This document shows, piece after piece, positions 47,762-60,658 of a stretch of DNA of 64,000 nt (the stretch's first letter is position 1; each line of letters begins with the position of its first letter). The DNA comes from Diospyros lotus (lineage: Eukaryota > Streptophyta > Magnoliopsida > Ericales > Ebenaceae): the NCBI RefSeq assembly GCF_014633365.1, contig NC_068352.1, positions 17,455,310 through 17,519,309 of the forward strand, read 5' to 3'. A program made the translations under genes and the position numbers. The notes beneath the pieces were generated by a model. The model did not search any database, was not told the DNA's origin, and worked only from the letters and a program-made list of their open reading frames with translations.

Positions 47762-50700
47762 ACCTCTTAACCACAGAAAGATAAGCAAGGGATAAGATCT
47801 GTGGTTGAATGTAAGAAATGAATGAAAAGGCTGGTGTTGGTGAACCTGTAATATCCCGGGGGACACCCCCCCCCACCCCCCAAGAGAAGGTTGGACCATA
47901 GACAAAAGGTATCTTAAAATGATAAGGAATTACAGAAGCTTAAATTCCCACAAAAAAAATTTCAGGTTGTTCAATAGCATCTTCTCTCACATTAGATATC
48001 CCAAAAACATATTAGCTTAGAAGTTCTTAAAGGACTCTTCAACAACAGCTAGTATCAGCAACTGAGTACCAATTCCAGGTCTTTATCTTTCAAGTCAACA
48101 TTCCCATGTAATTGAAGCCAAAAGTTCACAACCATCAAAGAATCTTGCCTTACAATTGAGATTTCCCAAAAACAAGCGTATTTAATATTATTGTTGCACT
48201 TGTTTGGACCAGTTATGCAGTGAAGTTTGGTCACACATGAGGAGTATGTTGAGAGTAAAATTAATGATATAAAAGATAAAGTCAACCTCCTTTTTACCAG
48301 TTTAAACTTTCAGATTAGATGGTGGTTAACAATTCAACAATTATGAGATTGTAGTTTAACATATTAAAGATGGTTTCTATTACACTTACAAAATTACAAA
48401 AGCATTTAGATATACATAAATACAAAGAACTATAGAAGCTGACAAGCTTAGGATAAGCTTTTATTTTAACCCATTTTGGTCAACAGAATTTCTAGTTTTT
48501 TCTAAGCTTTGCTTCAGATTGCAGTGCAGTGGTGGAAATCATTTCTTAGTACAAATAGAGCTTTAGCATATTTGGTTATGCACCAAAGGCAGCTTGAGAT
48601 AAAAAGAAACAAAAGGCCCAAGGCTCTATTTTGTGAACAATTCTAAGTTAGTTTCTCAAAGTTCTTTCTAGATTCTACCACAAAGCTTACGAGGCTTGAC
48701 TTTCCATTTTTTCATCCCATTTCCCTCCTCCCTCCATTAGACCAGGTCAAAAATTGAAAACCTGGTTTCCAGCTGGTCAGCTTTGAATGAGTTCAACCGT
48801 ATAGTCCAAACCAATTCTAATACTACATGGTGCAGATACACAATGCAACTTGTGCAGTTTCCAAGGCTTACCTGGACAACAGTTTCCTAACTAGTAACAA
48901 TGTTAACATTGTCCCTAAGAAGTAGAGCATGCATGCATCTGGAAGCTATATAGGCCATTCAGATTCAGAAGTTATCAGTCAAAAGTTCAAAGGTGAGAAG
49001 CCTCTCCCTGTAACTTGTCAACATACCAAATGAAACTACAAGAAGCTGAACATAAGTTACCTGTGAACCATATTTTGCACCTGAAGGTGATGCTTTCCTT
49101 TCACCAAGGAACCTATGGAAGCTCCTAAAGCATCAAAGTAACAACTTAGTTAGTTTCCTTGAAAAGATGAAAATTTCATGGTATAAAGAGTAAAGGGCCG
49201 TCTTAGTGAAATACAGGTGACACTTACTATGGCAAATCGACCAAAGGTCACTACTGTATGCAACATAGATATGCCTTGTAAAGGAAGTACATCTAAAAAT
49301 TCACATGTCATGTGAACGGAACAATTGATTTGGGAATAAAATTAACATCATCCAGGAGAGAGATAAAGCAGTACAAAAATAGACTGAAAAAGACATTCCT
49401 TGGACTCCCATGACATTGCCAACATACAAATTATTTGCAAATGATGTCATCCTAACACTGCATATGCAAAAAAAATAAACAGAACCTTATCATAAAAAAA
49501 TATCACATACCATAATCCACTTTCATCTGCTGCAAAGACCATTGGACTGCAATCAAAGCCCACACCAATGACCATTCTCTCAGAAACAAATAGGACCTGC
49601 AGATGCAATGTTGATTCAGATATCCACTCAACTAAAAAAATTCTAGAAAAAAATACATGGGTAAATTAGGTTGAGAGTGGAAGCTGACCCACATCACGAA
49701 GAGGCAAATTACGAAATGCCACAGTTTGAGCTGAAGGAGCAGGACCAACTTCATCAACGAAGTAGATTGTTGAATTATGACCTGAGAAGTTCTCCAAATC
49801 ATGAGTACATGTGCAAATTTGCAGAAAGATAAACCAAATTTTAGATATTTAAACTAGCACACGTCCCCATAAGCATTAATTATAGTACTTTTTCTTTCAT
49901 AGCAACAAAGGCTTAGTTATGTTATAAACAAACTACACAAACATAAATGATCAGTGAGCATGTATATAGCCAATCATAAATAAAATTTAAAATTAAAACA
50001 GCAATAGATATGCAAAAGCAGCCGACCCCACATAGTGAGGTAAAGGTTTGGTATGTTGTTTTTTAGTAGGTATGTAAAGGCACTTGATAACAGCATTGTT
50101 GGAGAATCCGGTTAAAGAATTCAGATAATGATGCGTTGGTGTTTGAATAGAAAGAAGGTAAGGTGATAAGCAGCGTCTGAATCTGAAGGAGATAAGAAGA
50201 GAAGATAAAGTTTGGGATAACGAAGAAGTTATCTGCTACTTGAGTTTCAAATTTTGTATCCTATCCCATCTACCTTTGTAACTGATTTAAATTAGATTGT
50301 ATACTATATCCTGTAAGATTAGGATTAGAATCGTAGCATAGCACCTGTATATATAGGCTATACACCTCAATACAAACTGTGAGTTTGATTGTTTTTTCTC
50401 CATTCATACCTAAGGTTATTCTACTTAGGTTATTCAATTCTGTTCATGGTATCAGAGCTCAGTTCTACCTAACTGCAGATCAAGATACTATGGCCGCCTC
50501 CAACCCTGAGCATGCAGTTCATACAACTGCAGAGTCCTCTCTCGTTCCAAACTCACAATCAGCAACCATTCAGTCTGTTCCTCTATCAACTGACAGCCAT
50601 ACCTTGCAGATTACTCAACATAGATTGAATGGAAGAAATTTTCGGGAATGGTTTCAATATGTTATGTTGGTAATAAAAGGCAAAGGCAAAGGCAAATTTG

Positions 50701-53700
50701 GCTATCTGTCAGGAGCTGTTTCAACTTCATCAAAGGACACAACAGACCATCAAAGATGGGAGGCAGAGAATTCAATAATCATGGCTTGGCTTATCAATTC
50801 AATGAAGCCAAAGGTTGGCCTAACATATCTGTTCTACAAGACTACTAAAGAAGTACGGGAGGCTATCCAAGAGATATACTTTGATATTGAAAACATAGCT
50901 CAGTGTTTTGAAATTAGATCTGGCATTCATACCACTAAATAAGGTAATCTTGGTGTAACTAAATATTACAATACCTTGATGGAATTATAGCAGGAGATGA
51001 ATCTTTTTTATGATCCAAATTGACAGTGTTCCACAGACAACCAAAAGTATAGCAAGATGCTAGAAAAAAGAGGATATTTGACTGTCTCCAAGGACTCAAT
51101 GTTGATCTAGATGAGGTCTGTGGTCGTCTACTTGGCACCAAACCACTTCCATCCCTTTGGGAAGTGTTTGCAAAAGTTAGAAGGGAGGAAAGCAAGAAAC
51201 ATGTGATGCTTCCGATAGGAGTTGAACCAAGTGCAAGCTTTGCACTTGCTACAGCTAAACGAGAAGAGCATCATAGGGATAAACAATGGTGTGAGCATTG
51301 TAATAAGCCCTATCACACTTAAGAGACTTGATGGAAACTATATGGGAAGCCAGTAAACTAGAAGCCAAAGAATAAAAGGGAGAAAGAAAGGCCAACCTAT
51401 ACCACAACAATTGCCCCTACACCTGAAAAAGGTATAAATCTGAACCTAACTACTAATAGGTGGATTTTCTGCAAAAGCTATTGAGTAATACTCATCTTGC
51501 TAAAGAGTCAGATACCTCAGCCACCAATCCTATAACATTTGTGGCCCAAAAAGGTAATCTGACATACTCCTTGTTGTCTAGAAAACTAAATGGAAGTTGC
51601 TGGGTTGTAAACTCAGGTGCATCTGATCATATGACCATGTCTACAACTACATTTAATCAACTTCAGCTTAGTGATAAGGAATTGCGAGTCTTGATGGCGA
51701 ATGGTGCTATGGCTTCAATTATGGGGCAAGGGAATGTTTATGTGTCTGGTTTGCAACTTAAATCTGTCCCATATGTGCCAAATTTGAAGTGTAATTTGTT
51801 GTCAGTTAGCAAATTAACCAAGGACATGGATTGCATTGTAATCTTCTTTCCTTCTCATTGTATTTTTCAGGACCGGTCTTTAGGGAAGATAATTGGCAAT
51901 GCCGAGGAAAAGGATGGGCTTTATTGGGTTTCAGGAGACAAGACTTCTCCTATGAATCAGTCACCACATAAGCTTTCTTTTACTATAAGTTTTGATTCTA
52001 AAATTTTGTTATGGCACAAATGCTTTGGTCATCCAAGTTTTTCATATCTAAGACGTTTGTATCCAAGTTTATTCATCAATAAAGAAAAAGTAGTGTTTTA
52101 GTGTGAACATTGTATTCTTGCCAAACAAACACACAACACTTATTTAACTCATCCTCACACACTATCCAAACCCTTTTTCTTGATTCATAGTGACATTTGG
52201 GGACCAACAAGAATCCCAAGTTTGTCTGTTGTTCGATGGTTTGTCACTTTCATTGATGACCATATTAGGGTTTGTTGGGTATATCTCATCAAAGAAAAAT
52301 CTGAGGTGTGTGCTGTCTTTCAAAGCTTTTACAAACTAATCCTTAATGTGTTTTAGTCCTCTATTTGTATCCTTAGGACTGACAACGGCCGTGATTATTT
52401 TTCCTATCCTTTTACCTAATACCTCACCACTCATGAGATTTTTCATCAAAGCACCTACCCCTACACTCTTCAACAAAATAGGGTGGTTGAGAGGAAAAAT
52501 TGCCATTTACTTGAAGTTACTCGGTCTTTAATGTTCACTAGAGTATTGGGGAGAAGTTGTTCTAACAACTTCTTACTTGATAAATCAACTACCTTCTAAA
52601 GTCCTCAACTATCAGACTCCTTTACAAAATTTGCTGGACATTTTCCCTCTTGTTCGAATCCTAATTTCTCTCTCTCCAAAAGTATTTGGCTACGTTATGT
52701 ATGTTCATCATATCAAACCTAACCATCACAAACTTGAACCAAAAGCCATCAAATGTGTTTTCATTGGCTATTCTCCTACTCAGAAGGGATACAAATGCTA
52801 TTGTCCTCTCTCACAAAAGTTTTTTTGTTTCTTGTGATGTAACATTTGTTGAACATGAATTCTATTATCCAAGTGCCTCTATTCAAGGGGGAACACCAAG
52901 GGAAGAAGGCCACTGGGATCCCACAGTGTCTATCCCACAGCTACATTTGAACAGTGTAAATTAGTTAGCTCTGACTCTACTCCCTCACCTGACCTTGCAT
53001 CAGTCCACTGACTCATTCAACCAGTTGAGTCGGTGGTGACTAGTCCAGGAGGAGAAGTACACTTAGACAAACCTACAAAAGTTTACTCTAGGAGACCCAA
53101 ATGTCTTGCTCCTCAACTCAACCAATTATTAGAACTGGAAGATGGTCCAACAAGTGAGGAACACATTAAAGCTGACTGTGATCTAGACATTCCTATTGCT
53201 ATTCGAAAGGGGGTGAGGTCCTGTGTTAACTATCCCATCTCTAATTACTTAACATACTCTAGATTGTCTCCACAATTTAGGGCCTTTACCACAACAGTTG
53301 ATGGAGTGGTTGTTCCACAAAATATTCAAGAGGTTTTGAAAGATCCAAAGCGGAAGTAAGTTGTTATGGAGGAAATGAAGGCTCTTATTGGTAACCATAC
53401 ATGGGATATTGTCGAATCTCCCAAGGACAAGAAAATTGTTGAATGCAAGTGGGTATTTATTGTCAAATACAGGTCATATGGGAGCATAGACAGGTACAAG
53501 GCAAGGCTAATGGCTCAAGGGTCCTCCCAAACCTATGGGATAGATTACGAGGAGACTTTTGCTCCTGTGGCAAAATTAAATTCTATAAGGGTGTTGCTGT
53601 CACTTGCTGTTAATCTGGATTGGGAATTATTTCAGCTAGACATAAAAAATGCTTTCCTAAATGGGGAATTGGAGGAAAAAATCTATATGAAGATTCCACC

Positions 53701-56700
53701 CGGATTTGAGAAAGGAGAAAAAGTGGGCAAGGTATGTAAGTTGTACCGATCCCTCTATGGATTAAAACAATCCCCAAGAGCATGGTTTAAGAAATTCAGT
53801 TCTACACTTACCAGGTTTGGGTACAAGTAAGGGGAAGCAGATCATACATTGTTTACTAAACATGCAGCAAGTGGAAAAAGAGCTATTTTGATTGTGTATG
53901 CAGATGATATTATCATCACTGGTGATGATATTCAGGAAATTACTACACTAAAACAGAGATTAAGAGATCAATTTGAGGTTAAAGACTTGGGAACCATGAA
54001 GTACTTTCTAAGAATGGAAGTAGCCAGGAGCAAACAACGTATTTTAATTTCTCAAAGAAAATATACTCTTGATCTCCTAAAAGATACTAGGATGCTAGGA
54101 AGTAAACCAACTTACACACCCCTTGAGAGAAACTAGAAATATAGGATAACTAATAATGATCCTCTTGTTGATAAAAGAAGATATCAAAGGTTAGTTGAAA
54201 GGTTGATTTATCTATATCTCACTCGCACGGATATTGCCTATGTTGTAAGTATTGTGAGCCAATTTATGCACTCACCTACTCAACAACATTTAGCTACAAT
54301 TTATCATATTCTGAGATACCTAAAGTGGACACCAGGAAAAGGATTATTATTCTAGAAAAGTGATTCTAGAGGGGCTGAAAGATTTGCTAATGCTGACTGG
54401 GCAGGATCTGTGGTGGATAGTTGATCAACATCTGGGTTTTGTACTAAACTTCGGGGGAACCTAGTCACTTGAAGGAGTAAGAAGCAATTAGTTGTGGCAC
54501 ATAGTAGTGCAGAAGCAGAGTTTAGGGAAATTCTTCAAGGCATTTGCGAGTTAATTTGTTAGCACAATGGATGGAAGACCAACAAATGCCCCTAACTTCA
54601 CCAACAAGGCTTTATAGTGACAACAAGTCAGCTATAAGAATTGTTAATAATCCCATCCAGCATGACATGATGAAGCATGTTAGGATTGATAGAAGCTTTA
54701 TTCAAAGAGAAATTGAACAAGGAGGAATAAAACTAACCCATCTTCCTACAACTAGTCGAGGTGGATATATTTACAAAGGCTATGTCAAGACCAGGGTTTG
54801 AATCACTCATTAGCAAGCTGTGAATGAGAGACATCTACTCACCAACTTGAGAGGGGGGGGGGGGGGTGTTGGAGAATCTAGTTAAAGAATTCAAATAATG
54901 ATGTGTTGGTGTTTGAATAGAAAGAAGATAAGGTGATAAGTAACATTTGAATCTGAAGGAGACAAGGAAGAAGAGAAGATAAAGTTTGAGATAACGAAGA
55001 AGTTATCTGCTACTTGAATTTCAAATTTTGAATCCTATCCCATCTACCTTTGTAACTGATTTAAATTAGATTGTATCCTATATCCAGTAAGATTAGGATT
55101 AGAGTCGTAGCATGGCACCTGTATGTATAGGCTATACACCTCAATACAAACTGTGAGTTTGATTGTTTTTTCTCCATTCACACCTAAGGTTATTCTACTT
55201 AGGCTATTCAATTTTGTTCAAGCATAGTGCATTTCATTTCACTTAAAGCAAATGTTTAGACTAAATGCAGGGAAGTGATTACGTGGATGACACAATAAAA
55301 CTACAACAGACCATCCTTGCCAGCTGTCTGTCCCAAGGCACAGAAGTTGTTGTATCTGAGCTCATGACATGTTGAAGATAATATGCCCTTTTAAGGTAAA
55401 GCAAAAGAAAGAAATTACTCACCTACATAAGCTAGGGTATTGCCACTAGGGGACCATTTAACACCAAATGCCCAACAAAATGAGAGATCAAGCTGAATGA
55501 TTTGCTGCATCAACACAAAAGAAGAAACCCAGGAAAGAATACAAAATAAATATCCAAATATACAAGCACAGATGAGTTACAACGAAACACTTATTCCAGA
55601 GAACAAAAATTGCATCGAACAGTTATTTGATAACCATTTGTCAGTGGATAAATGAAAATGAAGTACACTCAGCTGGTAGCAGTAGTGACTAGATTCTAGA
55701 CAGCTACCAAAAGATAGACATCACAACATTTCAGAGTTCATAACAATCCTCCCTTCCAATTTTCAAATCCTTTTCCTTCCAAAATATTGGACATAGGTAT
55801 CCTTAACATTTCTTATGAGTCTCTCCCTTTTTTTTTTTTTTTGGTGGGAGTGGCAGGTGGAAGAATGAGAATATAAAACTAGTCTAGAGCTCCAAACTTG
55901 GATTTAAAGGACAAGCAGATGTTTTTAGTTTAAGTTTGTTTATTCAAAAGAAGTATAAAGGTTTTGCTCCCGATACTTGGAGAGTTCTCCTAGTGGGAAT
56001 AAGGTTTGCTGGTGCTGTGTTGTGGGCCAACCATGTTTCTAGGCCCATTATTATTGGGGGCTGGCAAGAAGTTTTCAAGTTCTTCAGCCCAATAACTGGC
56101 TTTGGGCCGGTCACCAGTCCATTTGACTCGGTTATTGCACACTCAAACTGATAGACTCTTGAGGCTTCTCAGATACTGTAGTACCCTTCCAAGGGAATTC
56201 TTGTTGATAGCTGCTGTTTCTTTGAGGATTTTTCCGTGGCAGAAAGATTTGGTGGTTCCAGGGAGGTTTCAAGCTGGTTAAAAGGAACCAAACTTGACTG
56301 GAAGGGATATTCTCTTACTTGTTTGTTCCTTCTTGGGATTACCGCCTTGCGCGGTCCCCCATTGCTTGTGCCCTCGATTTTGGCAGAAGAGGTAAATCGC
56401 AGGCGGGTCTTTGGCCTTTGCCTAAGCCGAGTATCGAATTCGTGACCTATTGGTACTAACCCTAGTGTATCACTTGCCCGCCACTTGATCTATGTCCTTT
56501 GGCCTTTGGCCTTGTTTGTTCTTTCTTCCATTGAAGTGAGAGGTGGTCTCAGCAGGAAAGGCTTCTATGTGGCAGGAGAAGCCTATCTTATTCCTCTCCC
56601 CAATCATGTTTGGAACTGGATCTAAAGAGGAAAAATAAAAGGAAATCCAATGTAGGATAGATCTGGTATTACAAGAATACCAACTAGTGTTCTTAAATGC

Positions 56701-59700
56701 GCTAGGCGCTAGTTGGGCGCCAAACTGTGGCCTAACGTCTAGGCCGCCTAGACAGTGCCTAGAAAAATTATTTAAAATTTAAATAAAATTTATATTTATA
56801 TATATATATATATAAACAGATTATATATAGACTATATATATAAATCTTTCTCTATAACACTGAAAGGCAGTTGGGTATTGGGTAACATATATTATATTAA
56901 AAATAAAATAATGTTAAAAGGAAATGAAAGGCAGTTGGGAATTGGGTGAGACTGCTGTGACTAACTTATATATATATAAAGATGTAATATATATATAATA
57001 TTAGTAACTACTATATTAGTAACATATCTATATAAATATATATATTGCTAACATAATATATTAATATCATATAATAGTAGGGGAATGAGAAGATTAGAGC
57101 AACTGGTGGAAATTTCCAGCATATTGGACGCACAAAGGGCTTCCACCTCCACCGCCATTTTCTCACTCCCATGTACTGCCACTTGAATATATATATCTAT
57201 ATATATGTATAATATATGATATTAAAATAGGATGAATAAAAGGCAGCAGCAAGAGCATTCTCTAGCATGTCTTTCTGTTCCCGTTCCAGAATGCGTGAGT
57301 GTGCATTCTGCTTCTTCAACACTGCCTCGGTGCTCCAATTGTCTTCTTCCTCTTTCCTGTCCGTTTGCTTAATCCACTGGACTGGTTCTTCTTACCTCCA
57401 TGGCAGCACTAGGTGCAGCCGAAAATGAGCTTCCAGCATACATGGGAGACTATCATCCAAGTGCCTATAAATAGTGGTGGAGTATAAACCAATGGAGAAA
57501 TTAGGAAGCAGAGAGAGAGAGAGAGAAAGCGGCAAGTCCACAAGAGATGACCCAGGCGGCATGAGACAAGAGAGAGGAAGGGGAAATACCAAACAGCTCA
57601 ATATTAGCATACATGCACGCACGTCTGGGCGACCCAGCATCTAGGGGTGCCAATTAGCAATTATTCGCAGCGGCTAGGGGCCGCCTTACGCTTAGGCTGC
57701 CTTTTAGAACACTGATACCAACTGATTGGAGGCATATTTAGGTTTAGAAACTAGGAAAATTGTAGAAAAGCTTGGGTTTTGATATGTAATGGGATGGTTA
57801 GAGGTAAAAGAATGTTGAAAAGATGAGCTTAAGGGACTAAAAACAGGTCCAAAAGTAGGGTTACGAGAATAAAAATCTAAATTGAAGATTGGGGAAAAGA
57901 GAGAAATAGCTTCTAGGTATCAGACTTAAGGTTCCATTGGTATCACACCCAGGGTTAGAATTGCAGCACACAATTGGAAGAAGCATAATATAATCAGAGA
58001 AAAATGAAGGAATTATTCCATCCACTACTAAAAAAGAGAGAGATGACAATGGTATTTATAGAGCTCTAGTAATGCTATTCCTACTAGGGTTAGGAAAATC
58101 CTTTCTTATTGGGAAAAACTATACTGCTAATAATAAGACTAGGAAAAGACCACAAATAAAACCTGACTGCCTATCCTAGGAAACTTTACGTAGAATGAAA
58201 AAAATATCCTAAAGCACAGAACATCAAAACTAAACCAAACAAAGCTTCTAGAAGAGTCCATCTTAATCCAAAACATCCCAAATCAATGCTTCGGCCTTAG
58301 AACCAGTTTTAGGATGCCTCTTATATGTGATGGCAGCAGACGTCCTCCATCATCTCTCCCCAGCTTGATAGGACTCCACTCCATTGAATTGAAAGCATGA
58401 TATCGTCAAGCCTTGAAAATCCACCAGAACCAGCACCAGTTTTATGTGCTACTATACTCAAATCAATGTGGATAATGTTTGAATCAACTTATAGAAAAGA
58501 TATTTTCCACTGAATGCCTAGTCCACCACCAATATCAACATGAGATGCATCACAAGACACTTCAAACACCTCAGAAAAATCTAGAAGTGTAAAACAGGTG
58601 CTTCAATTATCCTTTTTCTTAAATTCTTCAAATGTCCTCTTGTTTCCCTTCATTGAGAGCTCTATAGGCTCCTCATCATTTCTGTGGCCATCAAATTGAG
58701 TACTTTTTCCTTCAAGTATGCTTCCAGCTTCTGCTCCCTTGTCATAGATAACATCCCTTTCTTCAAGGGCGGACGTAGGATGGAAGGTTTTGGGGGCTGG
58801 GACAAAATTTCAACATTAGGATAATTATGCCTTAGATAATCTGTTTACATGCCGAGGTGTATGAGCCTTTTAAGCTTATTGGATTTTTACTTCTGTTGGG
58901 GAGCCAACAACAGTAATATTCCTAATTTTTTATTTTTATTTTTACAGGGGTTTTCAAAAATTTGGGGAGTGGGGGCGCAATAATAGTAAAATTCTTAATT
59001 ATTTTTGTTTTAATATATACTAAAAGAGGTCTTTGAAAATCTGGGACGACCATGGTGCCCCCCCCCCCCCCCCCCCCAAGTATTTCCTCTAAAGTTGAAG
59101 GGCAAGATAAAATGCTTGGTTTGTTTGTGCAAACCTTTTATTCATTCAAATTCAAGTCTTTCGCAACATGATGCCCTTCAGATGAGTAGAGATGGATGAT
59201 TTATCATTTCATTGTAAGTGAGACTAGCTATATTAATGGTGTGATCACTAGAAATTTCTTTGTTATCTTCATCTATTGCAATTATTCCATGAATTGGGCT
59301 TTTGTCTGCAGGTTTAGAAACTTCCCCAAAATTTTTACCTACCTTTTCATTTGGTGCTTCTTTAGAGTTATATCTGTATCCGGTACATTAATAATGCCAA
59401 CACTAGAAGTTTATTTGTTTCTTTTACATGTTCCAGTGATCCAATAAGTTGGGCCTTTTCCAACTTATTGGCATAATGATAGACATCCAATCATAAAGCC
59501 AGAAGAATGTGGGTAACTCTCTAAGATCTAAGTTACTAAAAACTCCAAAAATAAATTTTTCTCAATCATGGCCAAGATACGTATTTTTTCCCCTCTTGTC
59601 AAAGTCAACAATAATTTGAATTGGCATTAATGTTAAGGGCTTTCCTGCCAATATACTAAATCTTAAGGTAAATCTCGACCAATTTTCATCCCTGTTGCAA

Positions 59701-60031
59701 CCTAGGTGCCAATAAGAGATATGTAAGGGGTCTGAAATTAACCCTTAATCATACACGAAAACCTTCAACATGTCCAAAAAAAGATATAAATAGAACAAAA
59801 TGAAAGGACACAAATATAACCTCTCCAAATTTCGAATCTGATGCGGAGCCTGCTCCTGGATCTCTGTGTTATTACAATATGGCAATATCAATAATCAAGT
59901 AGTGTAGAAAGAGCAATATTCATAAGAAAACCATGAATGCTTAACAAAGAAATTTACCTAGGGTCAACACCTTTTATGAAGGTGGAAAATACTCTACACT
60001 TACCATCTGTAGATGTTGTAGCAAGTAGAAT
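46338..60031 (-). CDS. ARPC1: actin-related protein 2/3 complex subunit 1 (ARPC1), 3' nine exons; 5' end outside window
   Basis: ARPC1 is the WD40 beta-propeller subunit of the Arp2/3 complex, which nucleates branched actin filaments in the cytoplasm. Exons on the minus strand: 60,031-59,958 (ILLATTSTDGKCRVFS); 59,863-59,821; 55,504-55,423 (WAFGVKWSPSGNTLAYVG); 49,781-49,693 (HNSTIYFVDEVGP); 49,596-49,511 (SERMVIGVGFDCSPMVFAAD); 49,124-49,061 (SFHRFLGERKASPSGAKYG); 46,803-46,697 (SEAFGKFYGQSKHG); 46,574-46,516 (CILPVKRNGKSTITSFSTSG); 46,402-46,338 (LDGKVVVWDLENQDDLSEYL, stop TAA). Every junction is GT/AG and the 669 bases stay in frame. The family is about 375 aa, so roughly 150 N-terminal residues are missing; I find none of those exons between 60,032 and 64,000. 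Introns hold a copia element, a hAT MITE and another copia. The exons look intact, so the gene is probably functional. Confidence 0.92.
47711..47760. repeat. (AG)25 microsatellite, ARPC1 intron
   Basis: An uninterrupted run of 25 AG units, likely polymorphic. It lies in the 2.3-kb intron between exons 49,124-49,061 and 46,803-46,697. The rest of that intron contains TA-rich runs near 47,370-47,400 and nothing else I recognise. Confidence 0.95.
50097..50446 (+). repeat. 5' LTR
   Basis: It runs from TGTTGGAGAATCCGG to CAATTCTGTTCA. A TATA box (TGTATATATAGG) lies at about 50,347-50,358, about 90 bp before the LTR end, so transcription would start inside the LTR and run antisense to ARPC1. Confidence 0.95.
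50447..50458 (+). promoter_or_regulatory. primer-binding site TGGTATCAGAGC (initiator tRNA-Met)
   Basis: It directly follows the 5' LTR and is the canonical plant copia primer site. Confidence 0.92.
50490..51390 (+). pseudogene. copia gag, broken
   Basis: The ATG at 50,490 opens MAASNPEHAVHTTAESS and stays open to 50,942, covering the N-terminal gag region (ITQHRLNGRNFREWFQYVML, KGKFGYLSGA, INSMKPKVGLTYLFY). After a stop and frame changes the zinc knuckle remains near 51,290-51,330 as WCEHCNKPYHT. There a stop replaces the next residue and a TGA replaces the last cysteine of C-x2-C-x4-H-x4-C. The protein could not bind RNA normally. Confidence 0.85.
51460..54830 (+). pseudogene. copia pol polyprotein, multiply broken
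   Basis: Domains in order: protease at 51,601 (VVNSGASDHM, where the catalytic Asp of DSG is Asn, codon 51,610-51,612); the pre-integrase HHCC motif near 52,010 (LLWHKCFGHPSFSYLRRL); the integrase core with IHSDIWGP, RTDNGRDYF and VVERKNCHL (52,180-52,510, three acidic residues kept but stops between); reverse transcriptase from 53,366 (IGNHTWDIVESP, KARLMAQG, FQLDIKNAFLNGE, LYGLKQSPRAWF) with an intact LIVYADDI near 53,890; and RNase H ending near 54,800 (LYSDNKSAIRIVNNP, KHVRIDRSFIQREIE). At least six stops or frame changes separate the blocks. Confidence 0.9.
54867..55220 (+). repeat. 3' LTR
   Basis: It aligns with the 5' LTR over its full length, with about 20 substitutions and a 4-base gap near GACAAGGAAGAAG. 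It is preceded by a polypurine tract GAGAGGGG and a G run. Confidence 0.95.
55505..56684. other. ARPC1 intron sequence with a possible tRNA-derived SINE
   Basis: A poly-T stretch lies at about 55,829-55,842. On the minus strand, 56,500-56,340 reads like a plant SINE: GATCAAGTGGCGGGCAAGTG, then a B-box-like CACGAATTCGATACTCGG, then GGCAAAGGCC and GGCGGTAATCC. I could not define its ends or a target duplication. The two open plus-strand frames here show no family motif. Confidence 0.35.
56685..57714. mobile_element. hAT-type non-autonomous element, 1,030 bp, TSD ATACCAAC
   Basis: The ends are TAGTGTTCTTAAA at the left and TTTTAGAACACTG at the right. A perfect 8-bp duplication ATACCAAC lies at 56,677-56,684 and 57,715-57,722. 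Next to the left end are GCGCTAGGCGCTAG-type words, with GGCCGCCTTACGC near the right. The interior is TA-rich microsatellite-like (56,800-57,230) and then a GC-richer stretch with a GA run. No transposase is seen. It lies in the ARPC1 intron between exons 59,863-59,821 and 55,504-55,423. Confidence 0.85.
57723..59820. other. ARPC1 intron sequence, repeat fragments
   Basis: Around 57,724-58,370 the text resembles a reverse-oriented LTR followed by GGGGAGAGATGATGG (minus strand), a polypurine-like run. Around 58,766-59,080, GGGCGGACGTAGGA and GACCATGGTGCCCCCC look like the two ends of a hAT-type fragment with a long C run (59,057-59,077). Neither can be closed with a target duplication. No gene is seen. 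Confidence 0.35.
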
Positions 60032-60658
60032 CTGTGCATAAAAACCATATATTAACATATAGAACAGCTATATGTCTTCTACTCAGTACGAGAAGCTTCA
60101 ATTTCATTTATACACTCACTTTTTTTTTTTATCATTATTTAGATGTATATTTTTTTATTTTTTGTCCTACCTTTTTCTTTCTTTCATTTGTTTTACTTCT
60201 ATCATTATTATTATTTCTACTAGGAAATGGGGGGGCAACAGAGGAGGCACATGAGATGGAATTGAATTTTGTTCATGACCAAAGAACAGACTAAAGCAAA
60301 CCATACAACAAGAATGTACCATGAGTCATCATTCATCTGTTACTTCAACTTGGATAGACTTGTATTAACATATCAGCTGCCTAACAAACTAACATTGAGG
60401 ACAACCAAATAAAATGCTACACCAGAAAAGACCCAGGGAATCTACTAACAAACTGATTCATGGCAATCCTCAATAGGACAAAGGAAAAACAGTAAGACAA
60501 TAATCCAAAGACAAAATTGGGAGCTGGTTAAAAACATGAAGCAAAGCACCTGACCATGTCCAACATGTACATTACCTCAGTTATATATCATAGAGATGTA
60601 TTTCTTGCTCCTCCATGCAGCAACAAGTATGAATTTGAATGAGATACACACATAGGGT
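60032..60658. other. ARPC1 intron sequence
   Basis: A T-rich stretch on the plus strand (60,119-60,225) and otherwise featureless intron. I looked for the upstream ARPC1 exons here and did not find them. Confidence 0.5.

Larger units (their letters stand above)
50097..55220 (+). mobile_element. Ty1/copia retrotransposon, 5,124 bp, TSD AGCAT, in an ARPC1 intron
   Basis: LTRs of 350 bp (50,097-50,446) and 354 bp (54,867-55,220) begin TGTTGGAGAATC and end TTCA. A perfect AGCAT duplication lies at 50,092-50,096 and 55,221-55,225. The primer site and a G-rich polypurine tract (54,851-54,866) are in place. Gag and pol are present in the copia order (protease, integrase, RT, RNase H) but carry many stops. 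By eye the LTRs differ at about 20 positions (around 6%), mostly transitions, so the insertion is not recent. It lies antisense to ARPC1, in the intron between exons 55,504-55,423 and 49,781-49,693. Confidence 0.95.
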
